From Varanus komodoensis (lineage: Eukaryota > Chordata > Lepidosauria > Squamata > Varanidae), in the NCBI RefSeq assembly GCF_004798865.1, contig NW_025336480.1:22214154-22278153 (forward strand): 64,000 nucleotides of DNA, given 5' to 3'. The notes below the pieces were generated by a model. The model saw only the letters and a program-made list of their open reading frames with translations. It ran no database searches and had not been told where the DNA came from. Made by a program: the position numbers and the translations under genes. Below, piece after piece: positions 58,441 to 64,000 of the stretch; positions within the stretch are counted from its first letter, which is position 1; every line of letters begins with the position of its first letter.

Positions 58441-59477
58441 GATCTTGTAAGCCTGAAGTTTGACCACCTCTGACCTATCATCCCAGCTTTAAAGGCTGGT
58501 GCAGAACAGAATATTGAAGAACAGGAAGGAAAGTGAGTGGGCCTCAGGCTTTGTTCGGGGTGCCATGGGGTTCAGGTTCTCAGAACAAAGGTCAGAAACA
58601 GCCCTCCAAACTGGGAACCCATCTCTGATCACTGCCAGCACGAAAGGGATTGCACTGACCGCCTCTCCATGGTTGGAAATCAAGGCTGGAGAGGAAAGGG
58701 GCATTCTGGGAAAAAGGAAGGGGAGGAGCCTGAGACTACCAGGATATTATGTAGCACATTCTCATTCCTGTCCTCGAAAGTGCCTCAGACAGATTACCAA
58801 AACTGGATGTCTAAATAAAAAGTAGAGCAGGCAGTCCAGGGAGGAAAGATCACCTCCCACTCTGCATTGGAGGCATCTCAGTCTGGGCGCTTACAACCAT
58901 GGACGGTGCAATAGACGTGACTGCACACTCCATGAATACAACGGGCAGGCAGATAAGGGTCTTAGCCCACCCATACTAGCAGAAAGAGCGGAGCGGTGCT
59001 CAGGCAGTGACTTCTTGTGAGGAGAAGCATTTTTCTTTGTCTGTGGCAAAAGACTGGAGGGGACAGAATGTGTCCTCCAAGGAATTTGGGAAAGGATCTG
59101 ACGGCCTGCAAGTATGACAGGCGCACTTTGCGGCTGTTGGTAATCAACTACTGCCAGCACCAACCACATACGACTCCAGCCAAGGCCTAACTTACTCTTG
59201 CACAGAACAGTCACAAAGCATTGCTCAGTGATGACCACATGGAATTTCTCTTGTATGTTAAGCACCCTCTTTGACGTGAGAAGCACATATCTGCCTTCCA
59301 AACTGAATACCAACCATTCCTGGAAATCCATTTTAACCCCTGTACTGTGTGCATTTCTGCACCCTAAAGATGGTATGAGCACCCTGGGCCACAATTCCAG
59401 ATGTGAGGAGGAGCAAACTAGTCGAATGAGTACAGAAGGACAACCGTTCTCACATCCTCTGGTTCACTTAGACTGGT

Positions 59478-59511
59478 GCTAGGCAATGTGTGACATTTCA
59501 CATTGCCTAGC
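59478..59511. repeat. Perfect 13-bp hairpin
   Basis: GCTAGGCAATGTG (59478-59490) and CACATTGCCTAGC (59499-59511) are perfect reverse complements with an 8-base loop. There is no T-run after it and no known RNA fold, so its nature is open. Confidence 0.9.
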
Positions 59512-59576
59512 TCCGATTTCTTTCTTTTAACTAAATAGCTCTGCTAGCTTGCAGGGCAACATATATACATGCCAAC

Positions 59577-59612
59577 GGTATATATACCAAGTATATATAT
59601 ATATATACCAAG
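59577..59612. repeat. (TA)n-rich microsatellite
   Basis: Two short TATATATA runs separated by CCAAG, with TACCAAG repeated. Confidence 0.85.
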
Positions 59613-61224
59613 ACTGACAGAGTGACATGTAGGTGACCCACCTTCAAAGGAACTAGCCACCTTGAGGCCTGTTTCTTACAAGTAGGTAACTACATGCAGG
59701 TGATGTGTTCGCTTTGCCTCTGCCCCCCCACCCCACCCCACCCCACACACACCCCAGCAAAGCAATGGATTCATTCCTCTTTTTTCCATGTTGCCATCTC
59801 TTAGACCTTCAAACAAAGCATGAGAAAAAATCATGAAAGTGTTTGCAAATTCCGACTTGTGACCAAGGTAGATTACATGTTTCATAGCACCTGAGAGGTT
59901 GCAGGAGAGCCACCAAAGGCATTCCGCATCTTCCCCATACTTGCCTTCTGTATGGATAATGAAAATGTTCTGCGCCATCATCTACAGACAAGAGTGTTGC
60001 TTCCATCAAAATATACTTTCATCTGCCCAAACCTGTCCTATCACACAACTCTGTGAGGTCTAAGGCTCCCTTAGAATAAAGGTTTAAGAAACCAACATGT
60101 TGGTTGTGTTTGGTCTTGTCTCTGTGTGCTGCCATGCACAGCAGTCCATGCTCAGCAGAGTACCTGTGGAGTAAGGGACAACTTTCCTCTTAGAGAAGTG
60201 ATGTGAACAGATTCCAAAGCAGTGCTTCCTTCAGCTCCCTTTCTCCTCTCCTCCTCCTCTAAATTGGAAGACATTATTTTCATACACGGAGATTCAGCTG
60301 AGGAAGCAAAGACAGCCTGTTCACATGTTCTTTCCAACATTTCACTGATAAAAAGAGGGAAATGTTTCATCCCTACTGAATCAGTGCTTTAACTCCCCTC
60401 CTCTATTAAGACATCGCTAAGCCTTGGGTTTCTGTAAGCTGGATTTGTTAACTGCCTTAAAGCCCAGCTTACTTTTCTTTTACAGCCAAGAGGGTGTTGT
60501 TCATTTGGTTAAAGATATATTTTAAAAACATTGCTGTCCTGTAATAATGTCAATGGTTAAAAACCATCTTCACTAACAGCAGCCTGTGAGAGGAAAGGAC
60601 AAGCAATGCATGCTGCCTTGGGGTGCTTCCCTGTATTTTTCCATGCATAGAAAAACCTAAAGGCTGGGGTAGGATTAAGGTTGTCCTCTCTTCTCCTTGA
60701 TGGAGGACAGTCTTCTATCTGAAGAGCTGCCAAAGGTCCATCCTTACTGGAAGGGCTGTTCTGTCCAATGCTCATTCAACAATTTGACTGTAGCAACTGT
60801 TACCCATCAACAGTTAGCACATGGGCAGCAGACTGAATGCGCACACACCCAGGTGAGGTACACTGTATCGCTGTTAAAACTATAAGAATGTCTGAATTTA
60901 CACTTATGCATATAAATTGACATATGCAAACTTGTGTCCCCTTTTGGCACCACTGCTGTATGTTTTTGTAAAAGTGAGATTCCTCCTAAAGACATTTTTG
61001 TTTGGTTTATGTCTTTGCAAGGTTGATTCTAATTAAGCCCCATGGAACTCACATAAGCAGGGGTTACATGTGCAATACAAAAATATGCGCGGAAATGTGC
61101 ACAAATACACTTTAATCAATGGCAGAAGATGGCAGACCTCTGAATGTGCACCTAAGGATACACCCAAGTGGTTTGCAATTTTAAGATATAAGGACAAAGT
61201 CGGGTGGGATAGCTAATACTCTGA

Positions 61225-61705
61225 GAGATAGAAAGTGATTTTGATAGGTTGGCACACTGAGCTGAAAACAACAGAATGAAATTTCATAGGGACAAATGCC
61301 AAGTTGTCTAAGAAAAAGACACCAAATGCATTGTTATAAGATGGGGGTCACTTGGCTCAGCAATGCTACAAGCCAGAAGAATCTTGGAATTGCTGTAGGT
61401 CACAAGCTAAATATGAGTCAAGAAGGAGATGTAGCTGCAAAAAAATGGCAAATGCTCTTTTGGGCTGGATTAATAAAAATATTGTTTCCACATCATGTGA
61501 CATACTTACTAGCATCCTGTTATGGACAACACAGGTTAAGAATGAGGAAGATAAAATGGAAAAGGCCCAAAGGAAGGCAACAAAGATAATCAGGGAGCTG
61601 GAAACAAAGCCCTGTGTGGAGAGACTGAAACAGCTGGGCATGCTCAGCCAATTACCCAATTACCTTATTGTCCCCTTCCAACGCTACTATTCCATGATTC
61701 TGTGA
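61225..61705 (+). mobile_element. CR1 LINE 3' part with internal deletion
   Basis: CR1 ORF2 text is visible: AGGGACAAATGCCAAGTTGT, CTTGGAATTGCTGTAGGTCA, CAGGGAGCTGGAAACAAAGC and the CTGGGCATGCTCAGCCA phrase also found at 23308. At that point it jumps to the end of the element, CCCCTTCCAACGCTACTATT then CCATGATTCTGTGA. Roughly 350 bp present in the copy at 23297-23690 is missing, so this is a deleted copy of the same family. Confidence 0.78.
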
Positions 61706-61782
61706 TATGGATACAGGTCAGACGGAACTGTCTGGGGGCTCAACTCTTCTTCGTTTCCACATTCCTGTGGGAAACCCAGAGG

Positions 61783-61850
61783 CTTCCATAGCGCCATTTT
61801 ATCCTCACAACAACAACCTTGTGAGGTAGGTTGGGATGAGACCATTTATA
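61783..61850 (-). mobile_element. Tail piece of the MIR-like SINE
   Basis: ATTTTATCCTCACAACAACA then ACCTTGTGAGGTAGGTTGGG is the family 3' phrase in reverse complement; the head is absent. Confidence 0.6.
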
Positions 61851-63544
61851 TGGATAGCAAAGGACATGGCTGCAGTGCATTTTAGCAGCAAGCTTAACAG
61901 TGGGACTAGTCCATATGATCTGCTGACCTCTCTCACACATTTTCAGTGCATGGGAGGGAACTTGTTTGAAGTCCTTTAACATAAGGCAGCTTCATGACAT
62001 GCATAAGGGAGTTCATGATTTTTCTTTCCTGTGGCAATTTCTCACACCTCACGGGGTGCCACAGTGGACAGCTCTTGACCTTTGTGGGAATTTTCCAGAG
62101 GATTGCTACCCAAAGGAGAAAGCTGAAAAAGCCTTGTAGTGAATACTGTCCTGGTCTTTTTTTTGTCTTTATAAGTATATGTGTGTGTTCTTTATGTGTG
62201 TGTGCGTGTGTGTGTAAAATACTCATAGAATAATAATGTCTTGATAATGAAGTAAATTATTTGCCTCAGTAAATAAATCTTTATGCCATTGTTGACACAG
62301 TAGAACATCGATGTTTTAAAATACATTTCCTGTATAGCAATATGCAAGTGAATCAGTTGATCACTTTGCTCTCAGCAAAGCTATCCAAAATACTTTCAGT
62401 TATTAAAAAAAAGTTGACAAGAACTAACTTATAATAGGGCAGTTAGGAATAAATCAGGGTGGTTTCCCCCAAATCTAATTTATCACTCTCAGGCCACAAG
62501 TGTGTCCAACATACGAATTTATGGAGTGCCTCCTATTGTTTTAATGTAAACAGGTGTCAAAGTCCATTGACAGTTGGAAGAGGCCAGCTAAATGTTTTCA
62601 AAGAAAGCTCTTTAGGAAATAGCTGTTCCATTCACTGAAACAGTTCCTGTATCACAACCGCAGCGCTGTTCAAATATAAACAAATATTTTCATTGCCACG
62701 CCACAAAGGGACTTCAATGCAAAGCTGGCCAGATATGAAAACAAACTTTGGCCTATAAAGGGCTTTTGCTACACATGACTTACTCTTATGACAAGAGGCT
62801 GTGTGGAGGAGCGCTGAAAGCTTTTTTAATATGGTACAAAAGACTTTTGTTTATCATCTCTCTGGACATCTTGGGAATCGCAAGCAGCAAGCAGAAACCC
62901 GGCTGGTGTCCTCTCTTTACAGCTTCAAAATGTGAAGGGATTTAGAAAGGACCAATGGGTTCAGTCACAAAGCAAATGCATTTTCCCATACAGTTGCCCT
63001 GCGAGAGCAATTCTGCAATATAATGGACATTAGATGAAAACATCTAGACAAGGTGTTTTATTTTAAGATGACATTTTTTCGAAAACAATCAAGATAGCAT
63101 TTTTTCCTGAATTTCACATATTTTTTCAGCTCCCTCTGCTCAGTTTAACCCAGAATGATTTTTGTCTGCTTTCACCACCACTTTCCTCTCTGTTAAAAAA
63201 TCTAGCATTTTAGGAAGGAAGAAAGCCACAAAGAACGCATTATCAATGTGGAATCCAAGGAACAAATGTTGCGATCAAACTTTGCCCAAGTCTCATAGTC
63301 ACAGCCATTTCACATAAAGAAATGACAGTGACATCACGGCTCTCTTGAAAAGTGGAGGAGCTGAGTGTAAAATGGACAGAAGGAGACCTCCTCCCAGTAC
63401 CAGTGCTCCCTTCTGGAGAAATATGTGCATCTTTGCACTTTCCCTTCCATTGCATTCCTGCGAGTGACACGCTAGCATCTAATATCTGAAACATCGCTAG
63501 TGAATAAGGGGAGCTGCAGAGGTGATAGTAGCAAACAGTCCCAG
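61851..63544. other. No recognised feature; (GT)n-rich run near 62176-62215
   Basis: AT-rich with no exon or named repeat. Confidence 0.5.
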
Positions 63545-64000
63545 TCCTCCGTCAGCTTCGCTGGCTTCCCATTGAAGTCCGGGCCCAATTCAAGGTGTTG
63601 GTTATGACCTATAAAGCCCTCAACGGCTTGGGACCTGGTTATCTAAAGGAGCGCTTGCGTCCATATATGCCCTCCCACCCCCTGAGATCGGCGGAGGAGG
63701 CCCTTCTCCGGGAGCCCTCTGTGAAGGATATTAGGAGGGTGAGTACCCGGAGGAGGGCCTTCTCTGCGGTGGCGCCCCACCTATGGAATGCACTCCCCAG
63801 AGAGGTCCGCCTGGCGCCGTCGTTATTTGTTTTTCGGCACCAGGCCAAGACCTTTTTATTTAAAAGTTATTTTAATTGTTAATTTATTGATTGTATTTAT
63901 TGGGTTTTTATGTACATGCCGAGATGTTTCTGGGTTTTTTAAGTCTAATTATATAATTGTTTATTTATATTGTAAGCCGCTCCGAGGCATTTTGCGAATG
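63545..64000 (+). mobile_element. L2-clade LINE 3' end, young-looking, cut by the window edge
   Basis: A 5'-truncated L2 insertion starting near 63545. Its frame is intact to the natural stop near 63882: LRWLPIEVRAQFKVLVMTYK, GLGPGYLKERL, PLRSAEEALLREPS, STRRRAFSAVAPHLWNALP and PREVRLAPSLFVFRHQAKTF. The 3' UTR ends with TTGTAAGCCGCTCCGAGGCA at the edge; the tail lies outside. With no frame break over some 110 codons it is the least decayed L2 here and a good local reference for the others. Confidence 0.92.

Larger units (their letters stand above)
58441..61224. other. Mostly unrecognised, with a hairpin and simple repeats
   Basis: Holds a minus-strand frame of 167 codons at 58891-59394 without a domain, the hairpin at 59478-59511, a TA-rich run at about 59577-59612 and a CCCCA-rich run at about 59725-59752. 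Confidence 0.45.

Noticed and set aside
1-64000. Endogenous retroviruses, LTR elements or Polinton-like elements
   Set aside because: No paired long terminal repeats and no capsid, protease, integrase or envelope motifs were recognised anywhere in the window.
1-64000. A new biological system or gene cluster
   Set aside because: No operon-like or clustered gene arrangement exists; almost everything recognisable is a known class of retrotransposon, SINE, MITE or simple repeat.

Overview
The window looks like ordinary intergenic or intronic DNA from a reptile, most likely a squamate (lizard or snake). No complete gene can be supported and nothing is bacterial. The taxonomic call rests on the repeat set: L2-clade and CR1 non-LTR retrotransposons, MIR-like tRNA SINEs, a second tRNA SINE family, a 5S-headed SINE with a CR1 tail, palindromic short repeats and many microsatellites. 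The combination is from memory of squamate genomes and was not searched.

Layout. 1-1.8 kb: two L2 pieces on the + strand. 4.2-5.7 kb: two minus-strand open stretches that look like coding exons, each preceded by a plausible splice acceptor; they are the best host-gene candidate but I do not recognise the protein. 7-15.7 kb: short SINE, CR1 and L2 pieces, microsatellites and several unnamed repeat families. 17.9-23.7 kb: an L2 piece (-), a long decayed CR1 (+) and a well-preserved CR1 3' end (+). 24-28.2 kb: SINEs, including one interrupted by a microsatellite and a CR1 tail. 30.1-31.9 kb: an L2 piece (-), then a 689-bp terminal-inverted-repeat DNA element with TA at both ends, the element lying between two copies of an exact 31-bp direct repeat. 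32-44.2 kb: SINE and L2 pieces in mostly unrecognised sequence. 46.5-48.1 kb: the longest L2 (+), spanning much of the reverse transcriptase. 50-63.5 kb: mostly unrecognised sequence with LINE tails, two CR1 pieces and simple repeats. 63.5-64 kb: a young-looking L2 3' end (+) cut by the window edge.

How the parts relate. LINEs supply the mobilising machinery and the SINEs carry matching 3' tails; this is known biology of these families. Every LINE copy judged here is truncated or decayed. Two long LINE copies have lost an aspartate of the reverse-transcriptase catalytic motif. Nested insertions give a relative order of events.

I found no new biological system. The observations most worth checking are the exon pair at 4254-5688, the 31-bp repeat around the DNA element, the 5S-CR1 composite SINE and three unnamed repeat families with several copies in the window. 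No endogenous retrovirus or LTR element was recognised.
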